This document shows, piece after piece, positions 33,131 through 40,420 of a stretch of 42,213 nucleotides of DNA; positions within the stretch are counted from its first letter, which is position 1; the number at the start of each line of letters is the position of its first letter. This DNA is from Mesorhizobium sp. L2C084A000 (GTDB lineage Bacteria; Pseudomonadota; Alphaproteobacteria; Rhizobiales; Rhizobiaceae): NCBI RefSeq assembly GCF_000502875.1, contig NZ_AYWX01000019.1:25335-67547 (forward strand). Direction: 5' to 3'. The notes below the pieces were generated by a model. The model searched no databases, was not told where the DNA came from, and worked only from the letters and a program-made list of their open reading frames with translations. A program made the position numbers and the translations under genes.

Positions 33131-35572
33131 ATGGAATTGAAGACACAGCCCGGTTCACAAGGTTCCAAGCGCTTCCTCCGCGCAGGCCTGCTGATCGCTT
33201 GCACCGGGTTTTTCTCCTGGGTGCTTCTGGGTGTCTACCGCGGCTTCATCATCGATCCCCAATCGACGCTCCAGGGTCGCTTGGCCTCTATCCCCAGCGG
33301 GATAGCGTCAAGCTACCACGATCTGATTTTCATTTCGTCGCTGACGGCAGCAGCCCTGCTCCTGCTTTTCCTGGCAAAGGCCAGCCGCCTCTTCGGCGTC
33401 GTCGTGGTCATCACTTTCTATCTCGCCATCCTGATTTCGCTATGTTGGGGGTTTGCCAACATCAATCTCGTCAAAATGCTGAGCGAGCCGTTTACTTTCC
33501 AGTGGTTGATCTATGGCGACTTCCTGCAGAATGCCGACGCCAAGAACGCCATAGGTGACGCGCTCAACCCAAGGGATTTCGCATTCTCGTCGTTGTCCAT
33601 AGTTCTGGCGCTGGTCTTGGGTTATGCGACAGCAGGGCTGTGCGTGCGGCTGGCGGGAACTGCTCGATCGGTATTGCTGGGGACGCTTTTCCTGTGCGTC
33701 GGTGCTGGACTGGTCGGCACCGGGTACCATGTTCGGGCGACGGCCTTGCCAGAGGCAAAGGTTGCCAACCCTATCGTGTACTTTGTTGAATCGGCTCTGT
33801 TCAGTCCGACCCCCGTCGTTTTCGCCGTGAATACCGGGGTGGACGTTGACGTCGCCAGCGTTGGGGAACGTCCGGCGGAGACGTCCAGCTTCAAGGTGCA
33901 ATCACCAAATCCGATAAAGAACGTGCTGGTTTTCATGATGGAATCGGTGCCATCCCGATACGTCGAGACGTTTGGTGGAAAGTATCCTGTTACACCAAAC
34001 ATAAAGAGCTACTCAAGTGACTCGATACGCTTCGACAGTATATATGCGCACACTCCCTCTACAAACTATTCGATATTTTCGTTGTTCAGCTCGATGTACA
34101 ATGACATATCTTACTATGGAATGACCGCGAGCCATCCGGATCTGCCGCTGAGTTCAATATCCAACACTCTGACCGCAAGCGGCTTTCGCACCGGATTTTT
34201 CTGGAGTGCGGATTCACGGTTCCAGCGCGTGGATGAGTTTCTGCTCAACAAGGGGCTTGATGTCATTCAGGACTACCGTGGGCAGAAATGCGATATTCCC
34301 ACATTCAAGCTCAGTTCCAAGGAATGGAAGAATTTCGACTACAACAGCGACCTCTGTACCGCTCAATCCGTCATCAACTGGGTGAATGAGGATGCCGAAA
34401 ATCCCTTCTTCGCGGTGATGTTTACGGCGATGACCCATTACCCCTATCTCATCGACAGCCCGCTGTTTACGGCGATGAAAGAGATCCCCGACCTCTCTGA
34501 CGGCTCGAAAGTTCACTATTCCGATGACGAGAAGTTCAACGCCTACCTCAACGCGCTGAAGGTCGGCGACCAGGCGCTGGGACAGATACTCGATTCACTC
34601 AAGCAGTCCGGCAAACTCGATTCGACGCTTGTGGTCATACTCGGCGACCACGGTGAAGCGTTTGGAGAGCATGGGAACTACGTTCATGCCAGTGCTCTCT
34701 ACGAAGAAAATATCCATATCCCGCTTATCATGATCAACAAGCAGCTTTTCCATGATGACGTCGCACATGCTGTCGGTGGGATTATCGACATAGCCCCGAC
34801 CATCCTCGATATACTCGGCCTTCCGCTTCCAAGATCCTGGCAGGGTCACAGCTTGTTCAGCGAGCAGCGGCCGAACAAGACATTCTTCTTCATTCCCTGG
34901 AGCGGTTTCCAATTCGGCTACCGCGAAGGAGATCGAAAGGTCACCTTCAACGCGACCACCGGCAGCATCGAGGCGTATGACCTCAAGACGGATCCTACGG
35001 AAAAGGTCAACCTCATCAAGGCCGGCACCGGCGATCGCACCGCCATCCTGCAGCCGATCGCGGGATGGGTACAGTCGCAGAAGCGCCGCGTTGCCGATAT
35101 GATCGCCGATGCGACGAAAGACGCGGCGCGTTGCAGCATTGCCAGCCTCGAGATCGACGCGGCCGGTACCAGCTTCGAAGGTTCCCCTCGGCTCGACGTG
35201 CTTGTCGACGGAAAGCCGGTTGGACAGGCGGACGTCCTGGGGACGGAAAGCACGGCGATCACAGCAGAATCGATCGTCGCGGAGTTGAAGGCAGCGTCCG
35301 CTCATACCGTACCATTTCGCTTCAATCTAAGCGCCGTGCCCAATCCGCGGAAAATCGAACTCCGCTATGCCAACGACTTGTGGGCGGGGCAGGGCAAGGC
35401 TGGCGATCGCAACCTGTTCGTCAAGAATATCAAGATAGACGGCCGAGTGGTGCCGAAGAGCAAGCTGCATGTCGACAACAAGACTGTAGGGTTCATCGAT
35501 GACAGCGGGACCAGCATGTTCAACAGCGGCTCGCTGTGGGTCAGCGGTCCATTTGTCGAGGGGTGCATATAG
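33131..35572 (+). CDS. Membrane phosphotransferase/sulfatase-like enzyme with C-terminal CBM60-like domain
   Basis: An 813-residue protein. About four or five membrane helices lie in residues 15-200, followed by a periplasmic alkaline-phosphatase-superfamily domain. Its motifs are VLVFMMESVPSRY (metal Glu, E271), HTPSTNYSIFSLF (candidate nucleophile T311), LGDHGEAFGEHG (D506, H507) and DLKTDPTEKVNL at the domain end. A Thr at the nucleophile site favours transfer of phosphoethanolamine or phosphoglycerol over sulfate hydrolysis. Residues 670-775 look like the calcium-dependent CBM60 xylan-binding fold: LDVLVDGKPVGQADV, then YANDL and DRNLFVKNIKIDG. The domain would hold the enzyme on the glycan it modifies. 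The gene lies 227 bases after the synthase, has several AT-rich stretches, and is followed by a terminator. Confidence 0.78.
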   Translation: MELKTQPGSQGSKRFLRAGLLIACTGFFSWVLLGVYRGFIIDPQSTLQGRLASIPSGIASSYHDLIFISSLTAAALLLLFLAKASRLFGVVVVITFYLAILISLCWGFANINLVKMLSEPFTFQWLIYGDFLQNADAKNAIGDALNPRDFAFSSLSIVLALVLGYATAGLCVRLAGTARSVLLGTLFLCVGAGLVGTGYHVRATALPEAKVANPIVYFVESALFSPTPVVFAVNTGVDVDVASVGERPAETSSFKVQSPNPIKNVLVFMMESVPSRYVETFGGKYPVTPNIKSYSSDSIRFDSIYAHTPSTNYSIFSLFSSMYNDISYYGMTASHPDLPLSSISNTLTASGFRTGFFWSADSRFQRVDEFLLNKGLDVIQDYRGQKCDIPTFKLSSKEWKNFDYNSDLCTAQSVINWVNEDAENPFFAVMFTAMTHYPYLIDSPLFTAMKEIPDLSDGSKVHYSDDEKFNAYLNALKVGDQALGQILDSLKQSGKLDSTLVVILGDHGEAFGEHGNYVHASALYEENIHIPLIMINKQLFHDDVAHAVGGIIDIAPTILDILGLPLPRSWQGHSLFSEQRPNKTFFFIPWSGFQFGYREGDRKVTFNATTGSIEAYDLKTDPTEKVNLIKAGTGDRTAILQPIAGWVQSQKRRVADMIADATKDAARCSIASLEIDAAGTSFEGSPRLDVLVDGKPVGQADVLGTESTAITAESIVAELKAASAHTVPFRFNLSAVPNPRKIELRYANDLWAGQGKAGDRNLFVKNIKIDGRVVPKSKLHVDNKTVGFIDDSGTSMFNSGSLWVSGPFVEGCI

Positions 35573-35616
35573 CGGCATAGGCACTCTGGAGCGGGCCGCC
35601 ACATCCAGCCACTTCC

Positions 35617-35642
35617 GGCGATAAGGATCGCCAGCCCTTTTT
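35617..35642 (+). terminator. Intrinsic terminator after the CBM60-bearing transferase gene
   Basis: GGCGAT (35617-35622) pairs with ATCGCC (35627-35632) around AAGG, followed by AGCCC and a run of five T's (35638-35642). It lies 45 bases after the stop codon. An alternative stem CCAGCC/GGCTGG overlaps it. Confidence 0.55.
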
Positions 35643-35883
35643 GTCGGCTGGAGAGAGCCTGGGGCAGTCGGCCCTGCCGGCGCCGGTTGCGGCGCTGAGC
35701 GTTTTATACATCGCAACATCCCTGACAGCCCAAGCGCCGGCTTCTGTTTGCCGCGGGCGCGAGTCCGTCGCGTATGCCGGTGTGCCGTTTGGCAAGGCTC
35801 CGTCTGCCAGCCGATCCGACAATCGAATTTCCTTCAAATTCGAGCGAAGAGTGAAAGGCTGCGTTCATTATGACGTTTGCACG

Positions 35884-35981
35884 AATTTTAATAAGTCTCT
35901 TCTAATATGACGGAACGATGTGAGTGGAAAACGACCACTCACGAGCGATTAGAAACGACGGATTCGAAGTATATTCTTCGC
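35884..35981 (+). promoter_or_regulatory. Conserved promoter/leader block of lipoprotein gene 1
   Basis: The block shares, in the same order, AATTT(T)AATAA, TCTAATATGACG (35901-35912), GATGTG, a perfect inverted repeat GTGAGTGG (35920-35927) / CCACTCAC (35935-35942) and AAGTATA...TCGC (35967-35981) with the block upstream of the paralogous gene at 40004. TAATAT at 35903-35908 is a plausible -10, which would put the hairpin near the 5' end of the transcript. The remainder of the gap 35573-36015 shows no gene. Confidence 0.55.
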
Positions 35982-36015
35982 TTTCAATCACGTTGCATTA
36001 CAGGGCAGGGAGCAG

Positions 36016-36429
36016 ATGATGAGACAGTTTATGGAAAATCTGACCGGCAGAAAATATGCCTATGCTGTTGCTGCAATCGCATTGGCCTCGATGTTGTCAG
36101 GCTGCCAGACGATGGACACGACCAAGACCAGCTCAATCAACGGACGGATCGTTGATCAAGGTTTTGGCAAGAAGGTCCAGCACGTCAGGAAGCTCGATCG
36201 CGTCGGAAAGAAGGTTCTCTACCGCAAGCCGCTCACACAGACGACCATGGTGACGCGTACGAGGCAGGAGGCCTATGCCGCCTTCGTGCGGCCGCAGCGG
36301 GTCGGCAGGCCGGCGATGGTGAAGGTCTCCTACAGCCCGGGCAATGGCGGCCCGTTCCTCGGTCATTCGCCTTGGATTTGTGGCCCGAGCGGTTTCGGCC
36401 AGCGCGCCAGCTGCCGTTCGCGCTACTAG
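36016..36429 (+). CDS. Small lipoprotein 1 with SGFGQRASC C-terminal motif
   Basis: A 137-residue predicted lipoprotein: a hydrophobic signal (YAYAVAAIALASM) ends in the lipobox LSGC with Cys30 as lipid attachment site. The mature part is basic and Ser/Thr-rich. Its end, VKVSYSPGNGGPF then WICGPSGFGQRASC, is shared with the lipoprotein encoded at 40004, which reads VKISFNPGDGSTF then YICSPSGFGQRASC. The two Cys of the motif may form a disulfide. I know no function for this family. The start is ATG 36016 or 36019, behind GGGAG. Confidence 0.75.
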   Translation: MMRQFMENLTGRKYAYAVAAIALASMLSGCQTMDTTKTSSINGRIVDQGFGKKVQHVRKLDRVGKKVLYRKPLTQTTMVTRTRQEAYAAFVRPQRVGRPAMVKVSYSPGNGGPFLGHSPWICGPSGFGQRASCRSRY

Positions 36430-36444
36430 ACCATCGGACCCAAA

Positions 36445-36479
36445 AGTGGCGGCGCGATTTGAATGAAGGATCCGCCGCT
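36445..36479 (+). terminator. Weak terminator hairpin after lipoprotein gene 1
   Basis: AGTGGCGG (36445-36452) and CCGCCGCT (36472-36479) pair with one G-T pair over a 19-base loop, followed by CTTGTCTT. It lies 16 bases after the stop codon. The rest of the 260-base convergent gap to 36690 shows nothing further. Confidence 0.4.
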
Positions 36480-36689
36480 CTTGTCTTCGCCGGGGGCGCG
36501 AGTCGAGGGCGAGGGGTTGGCGCAGGATATTGCGCCTTGCCTCGCCCTCAGGCCGCCATTCCCGGCGTCGACGAACCCTGCCGGTCCACTGTCGGCCTTG
36601 AAACCAAAATCACACCCAGCAAGCTGTTGATGAAGCCACCGCTCCGGTCAGCGCTGTGGGCGCGGAGCTTCCATGGCGTTCCGATCAAG

Positions 36690-37739
36690 TCACGATGGCC
36701 GGCTGGGGCGGAGCCAGCCGTCATTGTCACCGGGCGCCGGGCGCGGCCGCGCGACATAGGCCGATGCTCCATTCGCTTCGTGATAGACCCGTGCCAGCAT
36801 TTCAGCCAGCACGCCCGATGTCACCATCTGCACCCCGGCGATGAGCAGGAAGAAGCCGGTGAACAGCATCGGGCGTGTTCCGATGTCCTCGGCGAAAAGC
36901 AGCTTCAGGCAAAGCAGGTAGGCAAGGATCAGCGAACCCAGCGCGCCAAGCACGATGCCGATGCCGCCGAAGAAGTGCCCGGGCCGTGTGCGATAGCGCA
37001 TGAAGAAATACATGAACACCAGATCGAGCACGACCCTGAAGGTGCGCGAAATGCCGTATTTGGACTGGCCGTGGATGCGGGCATGGTGCGTCACCACCTC
37101 CTGCGCGATGCGTCTGGGTGTCGTCACCGTGGCCAGCCATGCCGGGATGAAGCGGTGCATCTCGCCATAGAGCTTGACGCTGCGGATGACGTTGCCGCGA
37201 TAGACCTTCAGGCTGCAGCCATAGTCCTTGAGGCGCACCCCGGTGACGCGCGCGATCAGCGCGTTGGCAATGCGCGAGGGCAGCCTGCGCATGAAAAACC
37301 CTTCCTGGCGATCCTTGCGCCAGCCGACCACCAGGTCGAGATCCTCGCTCAACAGGCGGTAGACCATACGCGGAATGTCGAAGGGATCATTTTGCAGGTC
37401 GCCGTCGATCGTGGCGATGACGTCTCCGCGCGCCGCGTCGATGCCGGCCTGCATCGCGGCGGTCTGCTTGTAGTTGCGCACCAGCTCGACCGCATGCACA
37501 TGCGGGCCGTAATGCGCCGCCAGGCGCCTGATCTCGCTCACCGTCGCGTCGGTACTGCCGTCATCGACCAGCACGACCTCCCATGGCTGCTCGTAGCGTT
37601 CCATAGCCTGGTGAATCCGTGCCAGCAGTGGCTCGACGTTTTCGGCTTCGTTGTACATGGGTACGACGATGGACAGTGTATGGTCCGGCATCACCGTGCC
37701 GTCAGGCAGTCCCGAAGCAGGGATGGGCAATACGCTCAT
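36690..37739 (-). CDS. Polyprenol-phosphate GT2 glycosyltransferase (ArnC/DPM1-like)
   Basis: A 349-residue membrane-anchored transferase that should move a sugar from a nucleotide sugar to undecaprenyl phosphate on the cytoplasmic face. The GT-A domain has VPMYNE (26-31), VDDGSTD (58-64), the Mg site DGDLQNDP (112-119) and VGWRKDRQEGFFMRRLPS. Two C-terminal helices (about 235-310, with a linker) anchor it. The start MSVLPIPASG (37739) overlaps the stop of the flippase-like gene by 4 bases. Lipid-linked sugars made this way serve as donors outside the membrane for decoration of glycans or lipid A; which applies here is open. Confidence 0.87.
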   Translation of the reverse strand: MSVLPIPASGLPDGTVMPDHTLSIVVPMYNEAENVEPLLARIHQAMERYEQPWEVVLVDDGSTDATVSEIRRLAAHYGPHVHAVELVRNYKQTAAMQAGIDAARGDVIATIDGDLQNDPFDIPRMVYRLLSEDLDLVVGWRKDRQEGFFMRRLPSRIANALIARVTGVRLKDYGCSLKVYRGNVIRSVKLYGEMHRFIPAWLATVTTPRRIAQEVVTHHARIHGQSKYGISRTFRVVLDLVFMYFFMRYRTRPGHFFGGIGIVLGALGSLILAYLLCLKLLFAEDIGTRPMLFTGFFLLIAGVQMVTSGVLAEMLARVYHEANGASAYVARPRPAPGDNDGWLRPSRPS

Positions 37740-38665
37740 AGGGATGGTTTCCTTGCAGGGCCGACGGCCGGGTTCCCCGGCAGCGTCGATTTCGAGGGAA
37801 ACAGCCAGGCGATCGCACCCGTGGCGATTGCCGAGCAGAAGATGAACAGATGCAGTGCCAGCGCTGCCTGAAGGCCGCTCTTCATGGCAATGCCGGAGGT
37901 GAGCAGCGCCGCCGCTGCACCCGCCTCGTAGGTGCCGAAGCCGGCAACGCCTTGCACCGGCAGTATGGCGGCGCCTTCGGCCCCGACGACGCCTGGAAAG
38001 GCGGTCGAAAAGGATGTCCCCAGCAGCATTGCCAGCAACCATCCCTGTACGGTGAGCTTCAGCGACCAATTGGCGATCGTCCACCACCAGCCATAGCGCG
38101 ATCGGCCGGTCGCCTCGGTGAAGACATCGCGCAGCCTGCCGAGTTTCGCCACGATCTTGCCGCGGCCTGCCCAGTCATGCGGCGCCCGCGCCCAGCGCGG
38201 CAGATACCAGGCGGCAGCGACCACCGCCGCCACGCCCGCGATCCTTGTCGCCGGATGCAGGCCCGGCCACACCACCAGGGCCAGCACGCCGACGACGAAG
38301 GCATCCTGCAGTCTGAACCACAGAAGCGAGGCGCTGGCGCGCATGATCGGTATGCCGAAGACCTGGCGCAGGAGCAGGGGAAAGGCCGTCTCGCCGCCGC
38401 GAAAGGGCACGACGTTGATCATTGCATTGTGGATCAGGATGATCCGCAGGCAGGCACCGAAACGGCCATGCACCTCGTCGCGGAACTCGTCGCAGACGCG
38501 CAGCGCGCGCAGCACGTAGGTGACGAACAGCGCAAGCGCCACTGCCGCGAAAGCGCCGGGCGTGATGCTCGCGAAAGCATCGCCCACCATCTTCCAGCGC
38601 GAGTCGCTGACGACCCACGCCAGCAGGGCCAGGCTCACGATTATTGAGGCAGCTCGTTTCAACAA
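37736..38665 (-). CDS. UPF0104 / AglD-type flippase-like membrane protein
   Basis: A 309-residue protein with about eight membrane helices of the lysylphosphatidylglycerol-synthase transmembrane family (UPF0104), without the cytosolic synthase domain. Recognisable parts are the loop NVVPFRGGETAFPLLLRQ and the segment LPVQGVAGFGTYEAGAAAAL. Members next to polyprenol-phosphate transferases are often proposed to help flip lipid-linked sugars. The start is TTG at 38665 with AGGA about 9 bases upstream; a different TTG nearby is possible. Translationally coupled to the GT2 gene by a 4-base overlap. Confidence 0.8.
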   Translation of the reverse strand: MLKRAASIIVSLALLAWVVSDSRWKMVGDAFASITPGAFAAVALALFVTYVLRALRVCDEFRDEVHGRFGACLRIILIHNAMINVVPFRGGETAFPLLLRQVFGIPIMRASASLLWFRLQDAFVVGVLALVVWPGLHPATRIAGVAAVVAAAWYLPRWARAPHDWAGRGKIVAKLGRLRDVFTEATGRSRYGWWWTIANWSLKLTVQGWLLAMLLGTSFSTAFPGVVGAEGAAILPVQGVAGFGTYEAGAAAALLTSGIAMKSGLQAALALHLFIFCSAIATGAIAWLFPSKSTLPGNPAVGPARKPSL

Positions 38666-39092
38666 TTCAACAATTCCTGCGCAGGCTTGCGCTATCGGAT
38701 TCCGTCGGCCGCGGCGTGCTGTATCTCAAAATCCACAGCATTGGTAGCGGCCCAAGCCTTTCCGATCGATCGCATTGCCTGGCTTGCGAGCGCGCATCCG
38801 CGCAACTTCAGGCGGCCGCTGAACCTCCGGCATCGGCCTGCTTTCCGACCCGACTATGGCCTCGGTTTCATCGATGGCTGCTGATTAGGTCGGCCGGCTG
38901 TCCGGATCCATAAGCCCGATGCGCAATCGCGATGTTGCCGTCTTGATGGACAATGCGCGTGTCGCGAATAGTTGTTGCCCGCGTGCTTTGCGGCGGTTGA
39001 CACCGCCTTTCTCACGACTGTTAAATGGTTCGCGTGGCCGTCAAAGTGCTGACGCAGCCGCCTTGGACCGAATAGACATGCGAGTGCCAACT
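38666..39092. other. Intergenic region without recognised gene
   Basis: 427 bases between the divergent flippase-like and DUF995 genes. The open frame that starts at 38919 runs into DUF995 copy 2, but its first 58 codons look uncharacteristic of the family. A small hairpin GGCGGT-TGAC-ACCGCC (38992-39007) followed by TTT lies about 85 bases before the DUF995 start. I see no clear promoter boxes. Confidence 0.4.
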
Positions 39093-39686
39093 ATGCCGAC
39101 AGCTTTGATCAGATCGCTGCCGCTTGATGTCGGCCGTCGGCATCGCAAGGGGCCTCGGCGGTGTGCAAGTCTCAAGCAACTTGTGCTGCTCCTAGCTCTT
39201 TGCGGTCAGGTGGCTGTTTCGGGAGCGGCGCACGCGGCCGCCGCCAACGACAAAAGCACGGCGGAAGCCGGTACCGCCGCTGTTCCGACTGCTTACGAAC
39301 TACAGCTTCTGTATGCCGGCCGCACATGGATATGGAAGGACGGAGCAGCTTATTTCGCGCGGGACAATCGACACCTCAGGGCCTGGACGTCCGGGCAGGG
39401 CACGGCAACCGTCGCGGAGGGCAGATGGCTGGTGACCAAGGACGGCAAGATGTGCATGGAACTCGCCTGGCGATCGAAGAGCTACACCGGCGACCAGCAC
39501 CGCACCTGCTACAGCCATCGCATTCAGGGCCGGAACATCGAGCAACGCAAGGATCCGGACGGGGAATGGTACGGTTTCAAGCGATCTCCCGAGGATCCTT
39601 CCGACGAATACAAGAAATTCGAAGCAGGCGACACCAAGGGCGCGCAGTTCGAAGAGACCCGCAAGCTGGTCGATGCCAAGAACTAG
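39093..39686 (+). CDS. Secreted DUF995 protein (copy 2)
   Basis: About 197 residues from ATG 39093. The start is uncertain; ATG 39078 and 38919 are in frame, and none has a good ribosome site. A signal peptide (LKQLVLLLALCGQVAVSGAA) ends near AHA. The DUF995 domain matches copy 1 at 28777: YELQLLYAGRTWIWKDGAAYF, LRAWTSGQG, a Cys pair (KMCMELAW and HRTCYSHR) and DPDGEWYGFKRS. A charged tail (FEAGDTKGAQFEETRKL) is extra. Function unknown. It lies between the flippase-like gene and lipoprotein gene 2, on the plus strand. Confidence 0.78.
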   Translation: MPTALIRSLPLDVGRRHRKGPRRCASLKQLVLLLALCGQVAVSGAAHAAAANDKSTAEAGTAAVPTAYELQLLYAGRTWIWKDGAAYFARDNRHLRAWTSGQGTATVAEGRWLVTKDGKMCMELAWRSKSYTGDQHRTCYSHRIQGRNIEQRKDPDGEWYGFKRSPEDPSDEYKKFEAGDTKGAQFEETRKLVDAKN

Positions 39687-39716
39687 GCCATGCTTCCAGC
39701 CGCGCTGAGATGGCCT
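39685..39716 (+). terminator. Hairpin terminator after DUF995 copy 2
   Basis: AGGCCAT (39685-39691) pairs with ATGGCCT (39710-39716), and an inner CAGC/GCTG stem lies in the loop. The stem starts within the stop codon and is followed by GGCTGTTCTT, so its T-run is poor. Confidence 0.45.
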
Positions 39717-39874
39717 GGCTGTTCTTGCCGTGTGCCTGTCGCGGAACCCGCGAATCGCTTATGGTGAAGCCTTAAGCGGCTCGGCAGGCGCGGTCGTCGC
39801 GCCGATCGCATCTAGTCGCATTCAATTGCATCAGCCAGACGACGAGACGATGGCCTGCCATACGGTTTTGATGA

Positions 39875-39963
39875 AATTTAATAATTAGTGATATCTAATA
39901 TAACGTGTGATGTGCGAGTGGTCACTCATGCGGCGTGAAAGCGGCCCAAGTATAGTATGTCGC
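39875..39963 (+). promoter_or_regulatory. Conserved promoter/leader block of lipoprotein gene 2
   Basis: The counterpart of the block at 35884. It has AATTTAATAA, TCTAATATAACG (39894-39905), GATGTG, the inverted repeat GAGTG-GT-CACTC (39916-39927) and AAGTATA...TCGC (39948-39963). The stem is conserved while the loop differs (2 bases here, 7 in the other copy), which favours a structure or operator over mere sequence drift. The rest of the gap 39687-40003 has no gene. Confidence 0.55.
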
Positions 39964-40003
39964 AACGCGCTCTTGGCTTATACTTGATAGCAAGGGACAG
40001 AGG

Positions 40004-40420
40004 ATGAGAAATTCCGCGAGCGTATTTCGCTCAAGCAAAAATGTCGTATCTATTGCCGCGGCCGTGGCGCTGAGCTCTATGGTTGCAGGTTGTCAAGGTA
40101 TGGACGCAACTGAAACCGGTTCGGTCCTTATCATGCCCACAGTCCACCCGGCCCGCAGTCAGCCCGCGGTCCAGCCCGTGCAGGCCACATTTCTCGTGCG
40201 CTCGCTCCGTGCCGACCATCCGATCCAGATGACAAGCACAATAGCAACTGAAAGTGCCTACGCCTTTGCACCACCGCAACGGATCAAAGCCAGCACGCCG
40301 GCGCCGGTGAAAATCTCGTTCAATCCGGGCGATGGCAGCACGTTCTCGGGCGGCTCGCCTTATATCTGCAGCCCTAGCGGATTTGGCCAGCGCGCGAGCT
40401 GTCACCCCCGCTATCTCTGA
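40004..40420 (+). CDS. Small lipoprotein 2 with SGFGQRASC C-terminal motif
   Basis: A 138-residue predicted lipoprotein, paralogous to the protein encoded at 36016. The hydrophobic signal (VVSIAAAVALSSM) leads to lipobox VAGC, with the lipid Cys again at residue 30. The middle part is variable and rich in Thr, Pro and Ala. The end VKISFNPGDGSTFSGGSP then YICSPSGFGQRASCHPRYL is the conserved part. AGAGG directly before ATG 40004 supports the start. Its last 47 bases overlap the end of galE on the other strand. Function unknown. Confidence 0.75.
   Translation: MRNSASVFRSSKNVVSIAAAVALSSMVAGCQGMDATETGSVLIMPTVHPARSQPAVQPVQATFLVRSLRADHPIQMTSTIATESAYAFAPPQRIKASTPAPVKISFNPGDGSTFSGGSPYICSPSGFGQRASCHPRYL

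Noticed and set aside
36372..37871. Open frame of 499 codons opposite the ArnC-like GT2 gene
   Set aside because: The opposite strand encodes a complete GT2 with all motifs; this frame has none.
38992..39007. Hairpin GGCGGT-TGAC-ACCGCC before DUF995 copy 2 as a terminator
   Set aside because: The T-run is only three bases, and no plus-strand gene ends upstream of it; kept only as a note.
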